Positions 1-7,596 are shown, numbered from the stretch's first letter. The stretch: 20,781 nucleotides of DNA from CAZXYF01 sp964644705 (GCA_964644705.1 CAZXYF010000041.1:1-20781), one strand, 5' to 3'. Notes: generated from the sequence alone by a model not told the origin. Made by a program: numbers and translations.

Positions 1-69
1 AGTACGCCTCAACCGGGACGAGCCCGGCAGTAGGCCCATCTGGAATAACGTGGTTTATCAATCACTTAC
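1..69 (+). repeat. Dispersed intergenic repeat, copy 1 (left-truncated by window edge)
   Basis: This stretch matches 4104-4171 at most positions and, more loosely, 12441-12500. It contains a potential hairpin. The inner stem CCGGG (13-17) pairs with CCCGG (23-27) across a 5-nt loop, and the outer stem GCCT (6-9) pairs with AGGC (32-35). The copy lies in a gene-free stretch downstream of the small minus-strand gene at 240-551. The other copies continue about 10 nt further left, so this one is probably cut by the window edge. The rest of the first 239 bases shows no gene. The function is unknown. Confidence 0.75.
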
Positions 70-239
70 TGCACGTATACGGCTCAGACCATAACATATC
101 ATTGCTGGCACTCATTTTACAATTTTAAAAGCAAAGCTTGACAGGCTCAGATCTCAATCTTCATGTTCGGCCAACGGGGGGACCTCATCGACCTCGTCCC
201 ACCGGCCCCCATACGGAGCGCCGCCCGATGTATAGCCGG

Positions 240-551
240 CTATGTATGCAAAAGTCGCGCCAACACCCCGCCCCCACCTGTCGTTGCGCGTTTTGTTCTG
301 TTCCTCCTTTTTGCGTTTCCCGGCGCCTTGCCCTCGATGAACTGGCGGACCTGCTGTTCATACTCCTGGTCAATGGATACTCCCAGAAGCCTCAGCTCTT
401 TGATGGCACACAGGATATCGACGCCATATCTCTTTCTGTAAGATTGGATGATGTGCTTCCCCGAATATTTATTGACCCAGTCCGAATCTCTGGCCGACTG
501 CAGTCGGCCTTCGCGATCCATGCAATGTCGACGCGGCTGCCCGTTGCTCAT
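240..551 (-). CDS. Conserved small hypothetical protein, 103 aa
   Basis: The gene encodes a 103-residue soluble protein without signal peptide or membrane segment. The core, about residues 16-75, reads like a recurring small-protein family: RLQSAR, a WV-KYSGK stretch, YRKRYGVD, then CAIKELRLLG and a short amphipathic helix. Similar proteins recur as orphans in Planctomycetes/Verrucomicrobia/Lentisphaerae-type genomes; this is from memory and not checked. The tail, about residues 76-103, is Arg/Lys/Gly-rich and looks disordered. The start is supported by GGAAGG placed 8 nt upstream of the ATG. No function is known, though the basic tail would be compatible with nucleic-acid binding. The gene stands alone, with the sialidase gene behind it on the same strand. 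Confidence 0.6.
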   Translation of the reverse strand: MSNGQPRRHCMDREGRLQSARDSDWVNKYSGKHIIQSYRKRYGVDILCAIKELRLLGVSIDQEYEQQVRQFIEGKAPGNAKRRNRTKRATTGGGGVLARLLHT

Positions 552-681
552 TGTCCTGACCTTCCATTTTTAGAATCTACTCGCCGAAGAACTCCTCAAA
601 TTGTGATGCTTGCCTGGAATGCCTTTTTGAGGGACCCTTCAGGCCACATTTTTCTTCACCATCCTTATGACCCAACCCTAC

Positions 682-698
682 GAGGGCCTTTGGCCCTC
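682..698 (-). terminator. Hairpin downstream of the sialidase gene
   Basis: GAGGGCC (682-688) and GGCCCTC (692-698) form a perfect 7-bp stem with a 3-nt loop. The hairpin begins about 30 nt after the stop codon of the minus-strand sialidase. No T-tract follows on the minus strand, so it may stabilise the 3' end or terminate weakly rather than act as a standard intrinsic terminator. Confidence 0.4.
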
Positions 699-726
699 TC
701 CAGATCGGGCTACGATGAATCGGCCA

Positions 727-1851
727 TCAGCACTGCTGTGAGAGTGCAAATCGCACCAGACTCAGCCGCTCCCGATAGACCTCGTCGCCGTTCTCAAACA
801 CACACACGACGCGCCCGTCGGGTATCTGGGCCAGATCGCTGTAACCGGATGGGCCGGGGTTCACGCTGTACTTCCGGGGGAACGTTGCACCCTGATCGTC
901 ACTCACACTGATGCTGAGATTCCTGCGTTCCAGACAATGATTCACGTCACCGTAATCGTCAATCGTCTGGTTCAGATTCGACAGAATCACTTTCCCGGAT
1001 GTCGAACCGCGCACAAGCTTCAATATGGATCCCTGGCAGGTGGAATCGGGCAGATCCTCGCACAACTCCGGCTCGGACCACGTCCGTCCTCCGTCATCGC
1101 TCACCGCACGGGCCCGACGGTTCTGCATGTGCGCCCGCATATTGAGCAGAAGAGATCCGTCGTCCCGCTCGCAAACGGTCGACTCGTTGAGCCAGGGAAT
1201 CGTCGCGGGCACCAGACTCCGCACTTCCCAAGTTCGGCCGTGGTCCACGCTGGCAATCACCCCACATCGGACAGAATCTTTGTTCTCGTTGAGCAGTTCG
1301 GGATTGTCATGGCAGCGCTGTTTGAGCTGGGTATGTGCATGAAGCGGCATATTATTGAGCCAGACAGGCGCGACGAGTTCTCCATTTTCCCGCTGAATTC
1401 CGTGGACAGGTCCCGTGGCCAGTCGCTGCCGGTCCGGATAATTAAAATCATCGAAGATCGCGGTAATCTCCCGCGGGCCCGTCCACGTCATACCGTCGTC
1501 GGAACTGCGCACGCAGTAACAACGTTCATTGTCCCGGCAAAACAACACCACGAGGTCTCCGGTATCATGGTCGACGATCGGACACGGATTGCCCGTCGTC
1601 ACGTCGTGGTTTTCCCGCTCGCCAAAGCTATAGACGGTCTGAATATCGGACCAGTTTTCTCCTCCGTCGTTGCTCCGCAGCATGACGAGATTGACGTCAC
1701 CGTCGTCCGCGGGGGAATTCTTGCGTCCCTCGGCAAACACCAGCAAAGTGCCCTCATCCGTCACAACCATCGTGGGTATGCGGATGGTGTGATATCCCTG
1801 ATCGCCGCATGCGGTGAGTTCAAAACGTTCGACATCACTTAATTTGTTCAT
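727..1851 (-). CDS. GH33-type exo-alpha-sialidase (BNR/Asp-box propeller), 374 aa
   Basis: The product is a predicted six-bladed beta-propeller that hydrolyses terminal sialic acids or related nonulosonic acids. The bacterial sialidase hallmarks are present: RIP (24-26), EGR (41-43), an NES-VCE segment (222-228) offering the catalytic Glu, NMR (Arg239), GYSDL (Tyr337, the likely nucleophile) and Glu353 near the end. There are five Asp boxes, at about 60-67, 116-123, 201-208, 251-258 and 317-324. The length fits a single-domain GH33 enzyme. The N-terminus runs straight into the RIP motif with no signal peptide, so the protein is probably cytoplasmic, or exported by an unseen route. No clear Shine-Dalgarno precedes the ATG. 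It is divergent from the PIN gene, and its promoter was not identified. The family call is secure; the substrate is not proven. Confidence 0.88.
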   Translation of the reverse strand: MNKLSDVERFELTACGDQGYHTIRIPTMVVTDEGTLLVFAEGRKNSPADDGDVNLVMLRSNDGGENWSDIQTVYSFGERENHDVTTGNPCPIVDHDTGDLVVLFCRDNERCYCVRSSDDGMTWTGPREITAIFDDFNYPDRQRLATGPVHGIQRENGELVAPVWLNNMPLHAHTQLKQRCHDNPELLNENKDSVRCGVIASVDHGRTWEVRSLVPATIPWLNESTVCERDDGSLLLNMRAHMQNRRARAVSDDGGRTWSEPELCEDLPDSTCQGSILKLVRGSTSGKVILSNLNQTIDDYGDVNHCLERRNLSISVSDDQGATFPRKYSVNPGPSGYSDLAQIPDGRVVCVFENGDEVYRERLSLVRFALSQQC

Positions 1852-1854
1852 ATG

Positions 1855-1883
1855 TTGAAGATTGTTTTTTTGTAGGATAAAGT
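1855..1883 (+). promoter_or_regulatory. Weak candidate promoter for the PIN/antitoxin cassette
   Basis: TTGAAG (1855-1860), a 17-nt spacer and TAAAGT (1878-1883) match sigma-70 consensus at 4/6 positions each. The site sits in the short divergent interval between the sialidase start and the PIN gene. The spacer is T-rich. This is a pattern match only. Confidence 0.28.
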
Positions 1884-1932
1884 ATATCTAATCGACGCGT
1901 CATCCATCGGAGTGGATTATGGGATTCTGCGA

Positions 1933-2367
1933 ATGAAGATTTACCTCGACAATTGTTGTTATAATCGGCCATATGACGATCAGACGCAACTAAAAATTCG
2001 GCTTGAAACTGAAGCCAAATTGAGTATTCAGGATAAGATCGAATTAGGGGAATTAAGTCTTGTTTGGTCATACGTACTTGATTTTGAAAACGAAGCCAAT
2101 CCCTTCGAAGAAAGAAAAAATGACATTCGACACTGGCGCGAAAAAGCTGTTGAGGATATCGTTCAAACACCGCGTATAATTGAAATAGCCAAAGACCTAC
2201 AAGAACACGGTCTGCGTCCCAAGGATTGTCTACATGTTTCTTGTGCCGTCAAAGCACAATGTGCATATTTCTTTACGACAGACCAGGGCATCCTGAACAA
2301 AAATGGGGAAATTGAAAACATTCGGATCATCAACCCCGTAGAATTCATTTTGGAGGGCAAAGTATGA
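1933..2367 (+). CDS. PIN-domain ribonuclease, probable toxin, 144 aa
   Basis: The product resembles VapC-like PIN nucleases, metal-dependent RNases that cleave RNA when not held by an antitoxin. With the start at 1933, the protein opens MKIYLDNCCYNRP with the first metal-binding Asp at residue 6. A Glu follows in the conserved LDFENEANP stretch (about residue 52), then Asp98 in KDCLHVSCA and Asp117 in TTDQG, giving the acidic quartet expected of an active PIN domain. An in-frame GTG at 1912 would add seven residues, but the family begins at the MKIYLDN strand and GGGA lies 8 nt before the ATG at 1933. The stop overlaps the next gene's start. The cassette is visibly AT-richer than the flanking sialidase genes, which hints at acquisition. 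It lacks canonical VapC order, since the toxin comes first. Confidence 0.8.
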   Translation: MKIYLDNCCYNRPYDDQTQLKIRLETEAKLSIQDKIELGELSLVWSYVLDFENEANPFEERKNDIRHWREKAVEDIVQTPRIIEIAKDLQEHGLRPKDCLHVSCAVKAQCAYFFTTDQGILNKNGEIENIRIINPVEFILEGKV

Positions 2368-2579
2368 CCACAGACACAGAGTTAAAAGTTAGAGGTTGCG
2401 AGGCGTTATCCGAGGCTTTGGGGGAGGTAGATGCAGAAAGATTTATTGCACTCATTCAGAAAGAACCATTTGATTATACCGAATGGCAAAAACATTTGTT
2501 TGAAGGGCAAAGTATAGACGAGATCAGCAGGAAAGCCATGATGGCTCGTCAACACTCGCGAGGAGACGTGGAGCAATAG
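2364..2579 (+). CDS. Probable antitoxin partner of the PIN protein, 71 aa
   Basis: This small, acidic, mostly helical protein overlaps the PIN gene by 4 nt (ATGA), indicating translational coupling. GGAGG ends 7 nt before its ATG, inside the PIN gene. The layout is an N-terminal ELKVRGCEALSEALG helix, an AERFIALI segment, a short FDYTEW linker and a LFEGQSIDEI helix. I recall similar proteins sitting behind PIN genes in cyanobacteria and Lentisphaerae-type genomes. No ribbon-helix-helix, AbrB or Phd fold is obvious, so DNA binding and autoregulation cannot be claimed. The antitoxin role is inferred from size, overlap and partner. It could instead be an accessory RNA- or target-recognition subunit. 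Confidence 0.7.
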   Translation: MTTDTELKVRGCEALSEALGEVDAERFIALIQKEPFDYTEWQKHLFEGQSIDEISRKAMMARQHSRGDVEQ

Positions 2580-2647
2580 ATATCATAACGTAAGACCTGA
2601 GCGAATCGGGCCTTTACCCCCACAGATGGTGACTTCCGTTTTTGAGG

Positions 2648-2676
2648 TTTTATGGCGCCTTATGAACACCATAAAA
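2648..2676. terminator. A/T-rich inverted repeat between convergent genes
   Basis: TTTTATGG (2648-2655) and CCATAAAA (2669-2676) form a perfect 8-bp inverted repeat with a 13-nt loop. It lies in the 141-nt gap between the antitoxin stop and the stop of the minus-strand propeller gene. Position and symmetry would suit a bidirectional terminator, but the stem is weak. Nothing else is visible in this gap. Confidence 0.25.
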
Positions 2677-2720
2677 GATTCGTGACGCGGGCTCAGGGGC
2701 AGGCAGCATGACTCCAAGAT

Positions 2721-4037
2721 TCAGTAAGCTAAACTCCGAAACCCTTCTATTCGGTGAAACGTGATCAGGTTACCATCGTGGGGTGATTTTGCACGCACAT
2801 CCCCGGAACGACTCAAGACCACAAGATCCTCCCCGTCGATGACCATCGATGCATAATGACGCGAGGCCTTTTCCACGGGACCGGTCGCAACCAGCCCCGC
2901 AAAACACCAGTCCACCATGTTCCGGGAAAAATGGAGCTGGAGTCGCCGGCGTTCGTTACTTGGGAGATTATACCGATCATCCGGCAGCCGATCCGGTCGC
3001 GTCATGCTGTCGGTGGCCTGGGTGGAAAGCAACCAGTAGAGCTGTGTCTTCTCATCAAACACCACGTGGAACTTCATCTGACCGCCGGGACACGGGACGT
3101 AAAACATCTTCTTTCCGGACGGCGCGGTCTCGAGCATGGTCTTCATCGGGCCGGTCCCGGGCCTGTCGCCCTGTTCGACGACTTTCGCGATGCTGGCATA
3201 GCCGGTCATGCCGGTGTGGGCCCGCATGAACAGGTGGAACGTCCTCCCCTCGGGATCATACCAGATGTGATCGGAGTCGTGGATCCGAACAACGTTGGTC
3301 TCCAGCCAGCCGATTGGGCTCATGGGCCGGCCCTTCGCCACGAAATTCGGCTCATCGGGCTTCGACTCGAAGAATGGCACGCCGAACCACTCAAGGTCCT
3401 CCGGCGTCACCACATCCTCAAAGACCAACTCGCTGGCGAACGTCCAGTTCTCGCGCTTCGTCAGATCATCGTCCGCATCGCCACGCATCAGCACCGGCGC
3501 CACTTCGCCAACGTACCACCCACGGATGTTCTGCCGAACCCGCCGTTCCATGACCAGATACACCTTACCGTGGGCGTAATGGACGTTGCACGGTGCCTGA
3601 TGCCAGTGCTGGCCGTCGGTGAGTTTGACGGGTTCGCTCCAGGTCTCTCCGCCGTCATCCGAACGGATGACCATCAGGTCGCCGGCCTGCCCCAGCACAT
3701 AGATCGAGTCCCCGGCAACAAAGGGGCGGGCATGCATGAACGGAAAGTTCACGCGGTGCCTCCAGGTCCTGCCGCCGTCGTCCGAGGTATAAACCCGGCC
3801 CTGCCACAGGCGCCCGTCTCGCTGGCGCTCGTACTTCACCCCTTCCAGTTCCTCTGCAGCGGGACCGCCCAGGTCGATGGTCGCCACCAGCCGCGGCCCG
3901 GCCGTCGCAACCAGCCGCCCTTCGTCGAGCCGCGCAAGGCCCGGACTGTATGAGAAAATGTGCTCCGGATCGGGTGACTCGTAGACGGTCACGTAGTCCT
4001 GCGCGAGTGGCCTGATGCACTGATCTGGAATATTCAT
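2721..4037 (-). CDS. Asp-box (BNR) propeller protein, sialidase-superfamily hypothetical, 438 aa
   Basis: This is a sialidase-fold protein of unsettled activity. Two clear Asp boxes are present, TSDDGGRTW and RSDDGGETW, about 35 residues apart in the first third. The rest has propeller-like strand patterns (FHLFMRAHTG, YWLLSTQ, LQLHFSRNMVDW). Unlike the protein at 727-1851, it lacks an RIP motif, so GH33 sialidase activity should not be assumed. Lentisphaerae/Planctomycetes genomes carry many such proteins near lyases and sulfatases (recollection). No signal peptide is visible. The start is well supported by GGAGG 9 nt upstream of the ATG. It lies downstream of the PL22-like gene on the same strand, but a 298-nt gap holding a hairpin and a repeat copy separates them, so it may have its own promoter. 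Confidence 0.75.
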   Translation of the reverse strand: MNIPDQCIRPLAQDYVTVYESPDPEHIFSYSPGLARLDEGRLVATAGPRLVATIDLGGPAAEELEGVKYERQRDGRLWQGRVYTSDDGGRTWRHRVNFPFMHARPFVAGDSIYVLGQAGDLMVIRSDDGGETWSEPVKLTDGQHWHQAPCNVHYAHGKVYLVMERRVRQNIRGWYVGEVAPVLMRGDADDDLTKRENWTFASELVFEDVVTPEDLEWFGVPFFESKPDEPNFVAKGRPMSPIGWLETNVVRIHDSDHIWYDPEGRTFHLFMRAHTGMTGYASIAKVVEQGDRPGTGPMKTMLETAPSGKKMFYVPCPGGQMKFHVVFDEKTQLYWLLSTQATDSMTRPDRLPDDRYNLPSNERRRLQLHFSRNMVDWCFAGLVATGPVEKASRHYASMVIDGEDLVVLSRSGDVRAKSPHDGNLITFHRIEGFRSLAY

Positions 4038-4093
4038 TTTTTGTGTCCTCCCGGCCGTTCCGTTTTATTGAACTGTTGTTTGCGCGTCTTCGG

Positions 4094-4171
4094 GTAGTGC
4101 AGAAGTACGCCTCAACCGGGACAAGTCTGCAGTAGGCCCGTCTGGAATAACGTGGTTCACTGAATACTTAC
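4094..4171 (+). repeat. Dispersed intergenic repeat, copy 2
   Basis: From 4104 this copy aligns with copy 1 (1-69) over its whole length with few mismatches and a 1-nt deletion. Its left end (GTAGTGCAGA) is shared with copy 3 at 12430. The outer stem GCCT (4109-4112)/AGGC (4134-4137) is kept. The inner stem is degenerate but can still pair through G-U wobbles. It lies between the two propeller genes, just upstream of the minus-strand gene 2721-4037. Confidence 0.75.
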
Positions 4172-4228
4172 CTTCGTGCGGGCTAAAAAAGGGTGAGGGA
4201 ATATTCTTGAAATCCGTGGCTCCGTCGC

Positions 4229-4277
4229 TTAGCTCCATCGCCAAGGGGGATGGTTTGAGACGCCCCCTTGGGGCTAA
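4229..4277 (-). terminator. Strong two-part hairpin downstream of the PL22-like gene
   Basis: CCAAGGGGG (4241-4249) pairs perfectly with CCCCCTTGG (4263-4271) across a 13-nt loop. TTAGC (4229-4233) pairs with GCTAA (4273-4277) outside it. The structure lies about 60 nt beyond the stop of the minus-strand gene 4336-5439. No T-tract directly follows on that strand; a run of six T appears only about 35 nt later. It may terminate transcription, or stabilise a processed 3' end between this gene and the next. Confidence 0.45.
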
Positions 4278-4335
4278 AGACACAACAGATTCGGTTGGCG
4301 AAATTTGCAAACTCCAGATCAAGTTCCGGTCGGCC

Positions 4336-5439
4336 TCAGGTCGTGTAATCGACCAACGTCTGCACTGGCATTATGGCCAGGTCCACCTCATCCCGTATGG
4401 TCGTGGTGAAGACCACGTATCTGTCATTGCAGCAAAACCGGGGATGAGGGTCAATGTGGTAGTTGCGCCCGACGTAATTATGTTGCTCGGGATTCTCCAC
4501 CAGGGTAACAAGCTCGTCGGTGTCGCGGTTGAGAAAATGAACCCCGGATCGGCATCCACGATAGAAGTTGGTATTGGAATCCCCCACGATGTAACGCCCG
4601 CCACGGCTGTTGTGGGAGTGCCAGCAGTGATGGGGGAATGATATCTTTTCCACTTCCGAAGTCTGAATGTTCACACGCCAGGTGTCATTCCCCTGCACGC
4701 ACCACACGTGCTCACCATCGGCGTCCCACCATTCGTGGCTGACCCGCACGGGTTCATCAAAAATGGGTTGCGGGCCCTCCCCACGCTTGATGAGCCACAT
4801 GCGATTCTCGATAGGTATCTTCAGCCCGGTGATCGGATCGCGATGGTTCTCCTGCGCGAAGAGAACGAGATCGGAGTCGGTGGGACTGAACTGCGCGTGA
4901 TTGTAATTCCGGTCAAAACGGTGCCACACCTCAAAGTCGCCCCCATCCAGTGGTATGCTGCCGAAGATGTATTTCAGTCCGATTCCCATATCAACGAGGA
5001 ATTCCTTACCATCCGCCGAAAGCGTCAGATGAGTGGCCGATCTTTGAATCCCTCTTTCGCCAACAAGCTCCTCCGGCACTGCGTTTATCCGCTCAACCGA
5101 AGAATCCACCTGCGGGCCGCGCTTCCACAACATCCGACCCGTCATCCAGTATGCGTCCCCGCTGTCCGGGTCAACGTAAGGCGACGCCGCCCCAAATTGC
5201 GTCTCGGGAAAGTGTCGTACTGAATCCTGTTCCAGGTCCACAACTCCGAGAGTCCGCGTTCTGGAGGGCGGAAAGCCACAGTAGAACCACAGGTAACGCC
5301 CGTCGGCGCTCATGGAATCGTTCACAAAATAAAAGCCCTGCTGCACGGGAGCCACCTTCCGGTCCAGGATGTAGAAAGATGGTGCGTCTTCCTCCGGTTG
5401 GACGGAGGTGAACAATGTGCTGTTCGCTAACTCATTCAT
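4336..5439 (-). CDS. Oligogalacturonate-lyase-like (PL22-type) beta-propeller protein, 367 aa
   Basis: The product resembles oligogalacturonate lyases, seven-bladed propellers that use Mn and histidines to split unsaturated digalacturonate in the cytoplasm. Family-like signatures in order are HAQFSP (181-186) followed by LVLFAQENH, SHEWWDADG (His235), a CWHSHNS-RGGRYIVGD segment (His274, His276) and YHIDPHPRF (His328, His332). The metal-binding QxxHxH pattern of characterised PL22 enzymes is not exactly kept, so the substrate may be another uronide. Length is close to the family norm of about 390 residues, and there is no signal peptide. AAGG lies 8 nt upstream of the ATG. It starts 47 nt after the heparinase-family gene stop, and the two are probably cotranscribed. 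Confidence 0.72.
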   Translation of the reverse strand: MNELANSTLFTSVQPEEDAPSFYILDRKVAPVQQGFYFVNDSMSADGRYLWFYCGFPPSRTRTLGVVDLEQDSVRHFPETQFGAASPYVDPDSGDAYWMTGRMLWKRGPQVDSSVERINAVPEELVGERGIQRSATHLTLSADGKEFLVDMGIGLKYIFGSIPLDGGDFEVWHRFDRNYNHAQFSPTDSDLVLFAQENHRDPITGLKIPIENRMWLIKRGEGPQPIFDEPVRVSHEWWDADGEHVWCVQGNDTWRVNIQTSEVEKISFPHHCWHSHNSRGGRYIVGDSNTNFYRGCRSGVHFLNRDTDELVTLVENPEQHNYVGRNYHIDPHPRFCCNDRYVVFTTTIRDEVDLAIMPVQTLVDYTT

Positions 5440-5486
5440 TGGAAGTTACCTTTACGAAATGGAAGCTTGACCACGAGTCTCATCAT

Positions 5487-7571
5487 TTATTTCGTTGCTT
5501 CTCTCGCGAGAACAACTCGACGATTATTCCCTTCCGGAATCACCACGCGGGCCCACCCTTCGCCGCTATCCTGTTTTTCCAGTGACTTCCCCTCCAGGGT
5601 CACGCCGTGGAGCCGCGGGTGATAAAACGTGACCATCACGTCCTGCGCGGTGGTGATCCGCCCGGTATTCCCGCGCATGTGCAGGCTGACAAATCTTTCC
5701 GAAGTAAAACCGATGGCCCCGTTTCGAAATTTGCACCCACCGCCCACAAAATAGAACGGGGTCTTCTGGCCGACCATCCGATACACGACCGACTTCCCCT
5801 GAAAACTGACGTTCTCCGATACGGTGCATTCAACCCGTCCCTTGCCGGCAAAAACGCGATCCACGGCTCCGTCATGTTCCACCCGAACACCATCCATCCC
5901 CCCGGCGGAAAGTCTTTCTAAACTGGCCTTTTGATGATCTTCGTCGTGCGGCAACAGAACCGTCACAATATCCGCTTCCCCGCTCTCATCAACTGCGTAG
6001 GTAGCCTCCAATCTGTAATGCTCGGGGCGGCTTGCCCGCTCTGAACTGGAGGGGGACAGTGACATTTCCACGTTTTCGGGTTCAGTGCCATAAAACACCG
6101 CCAACCGGGTATCTTCCACCTCATTGAACAAATTCGACCGTGCATCATATTCGGTGCTCGACCGAAGCACATCCGGTTCGACGTCGGTGGAGGGATGGAT
6201 ATACGTGTTCACCACATCGTCAGCATGGGCCTTCACACCATCCACGACAACAAAATATCCATTCGCGTCGTCCTGACCGTGAACCAGCATCAGACGACGT
6301 TTGAAGGATGCGCCCTCCGGAAGTGCATGGTCGGACAGTCCCACCGCATAATCGAACCCGTCCCCGGTCAATCCACCTTCCACACCGCCACCGGATCGAC
6401 TCGCATGCTCCTTACCATTGATCGTGAGGGTGTTCTGGCGCGGCGCAGGCCGCGTCACGGGTCCCAGCCAGCCGCCATTCATCAGCAGACGTGCCCCGTA
6501 GGCCGAGAGGGAGAGTGCATTAGTTTCCTGGTGGGCGTGCCACTGTGCGGGAGCAGTGATGTTGTAGAGTGCCGCGCCCAGGGACGCGCTCGAATCCTCC
6601 GGTTCACGGAAAAAAGCGCCGCCATCGGCATACACCCTGCTGGTGGGAACCTCGGGCGCATAATTTCGCTCCCGCAGAACGTAGCTCATGATATGGCCCG
6701 GCGGCTGGTGATCTTGCATCGCCCAGGTCATATAACGCGCCGCCTCGTCGTCGAATCGCCCCGCTCGGTAGGCCAGAACAGCGTTCGGGATTCCACCGGG
6801 AATAAAATCGCCGAATGCATGGAGCTGCCTGGCCGGCGTCACAGAATAGCCATACAACCACCGGTAAAACTTCTTCAGCCGTGGATTATCGTAGTATCGA
6901 TTGTCCACACCGGTGAACTCCAGCACGTCGGCGTAACCGGTCTTCTGCAGACGACCCGTGTTGCTGGCCAGCCGCGCCCACGCATAATTGGTTGCCGTGG
7001 TCATCACCCCATCCGGCGTTATCTGTCGGACAAAGTGCTCGTAGTAGGCATCGTCGGGCGATGTCCTCTCGCCATTATAAATCGCCCATGTTTCATGCGT
7101 GCCACGACGAGCGAGCAGCCACGCGCCATCGCGGGAAATATTTTCAATCTGCCGCTGGATAACCGTCTCACACTTCTGGATCTGGGTCTCGGTCAGATCA
7201 GCATAAGCCACGTCGAGTGCAATAATGGCCACAAAAGCCGCCCCCATCGGCGGGACGACGCCGTTCCAGCTTTTTTCCTCATCGAAGTCCAGCGCCGCGA
7301 GGTGTTCGGTGATCGCCCGCCAGATACGTTCCGCATAATCAGGACTACTGCGCGGCTTCAGAATGTAAGCCAGCGCACAGGCCCCCAGAAACCTCTGCAC
7401 TCGGACGGGTGATATTTCCCGCTGATCGGCGTTCAGACCTTTTTCAATCCGGATAAACGCGTTGCGTTTCATGGTCGCCCAGGGTTCGAACCGGGCTCTT
7501 TCCCGTAACGCCTCAAATTCATCCCGCCTGCATATAAGAAATGGATGCTCTTTCGCATCAGCGTTCTTCAT
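5487..7571 (-). CDS. Heparinase II/III-family polysaccharide lyase, 694 aa
   Basis: The predicted two-domain lyase removes uronic-acid residues by beta-elimination. Residues of roughly 1-310 form a helical toroid (Trp/Tyr-rich, with HETWAIYNGE and a TNYAWARLASNTG segment). The rest is a beta-sandwich with the heparinase II/III C-terminal signature: WHAHQETNALSLSAYG (His345 and His347), then LLMNGGWLGP and QNTLTINGKEH. No signal peptide is present, unlike many family members, so cytoplasmic action on imported oligosaccharides is likely. The ATG at 7571 is preferred over an in-frame TTG at 7658, because GAGGTG precedes it by 7 nt and the conserved protein begins there. It is the first gene of a likely operon with the PL22-like gene. 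The substrate (alginate, pectin, heparin-like or sulfated glycan) cannot be read from sequence. Confidence 0.85.
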   Translation of the reverse strand: MKNADAKEHPFLICRRDEFEALRERARFEPWATMKRNAFIRIEKGLNADQREISPVRVQRFLGACALAYILKPRSSPDYAERIWRAITEHLAALDFDEEKSWNGVVPPMGAAFVAIIALDVAYADLTETQIQKCETVIQRQIENISRDGAWLLARRGTHETWAIYNGERTSPDDAYYEHFVRQITPDGVMTTATNYAWARLASNTGRLQKTGYADVLEFTGVDNRYYDNPRLKKFYRWLYGYSVTPARQLHAFGDFIPGGIPNAVLAYRAGRFDDEAARYMTWAMQDHQPPGHIMSYVLRERNYAPEVPTSRVYADGGAFFREPEDSSASLGAALYNITAPAQWHAHQETNALSLSAYGARLLMNGGWLGPVTRPAPRQNTLTINGKEHASRSGGGVEGGLTGDGFDYAVGLSDHALPEGASFKRRLMLVHGQDDANGYFVVVDGVKAHADDVVNTYIHPSTDVEPDVLRSSTEYDARSNLFNEVEDTRLAVFYGTEPENVEMSLSPSSSERASRPEHYRLEATYAVDESGEADIVTVLLPHDEDHQKASLERLSAGGMDGVRVEHDGAVDRVFAGKGRVECTVSENVSFQGKSVVYRMVGQKTPFYFVGGGCKFRNGAIGFTSERFVSLHMRGNTGRITTAQDVMVTFYHPRLHGVTLEGKSLEKQDSGEGWARVVIPEGNNRRVVLAREATK

Positions 7572-7596
7572 TCCCGCACACCTCGTGGTTTTTGAG

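Noticed and set aside
138..166. TTGACA at 138-143 as a plus-strand promoter
   Set aside because: No acceptable -10 box occurs 16-18 nt downstream and no plus-strand gene follows.
937..1842. Long plus-strand open frame opposite the sialidase gene
   Set aside because: It lies fully antisense to a gene with clear GH33 motifs and shows no family pattern of its own.
2856..3953. Long plus-strand open frame opposite the Asp-box propeller gene
   Set aside because: It is a mirror of a GC-rich coding strand, with no recognisable domain and no ribosome site.
4094..4171. Integron attC site as an explanation for the dispersed repeat
   Set aside because: The RYYYAAC/GTTRRRY core sites are not present, and no integrase is in the window.
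6195..7412. Plus-strand open frame opposite the heparinase-family gene
   Set aside because: It is antisense to a well-supported lyase; its residue content (His/Arg/Pro-rich) is typical of a shadow frame.
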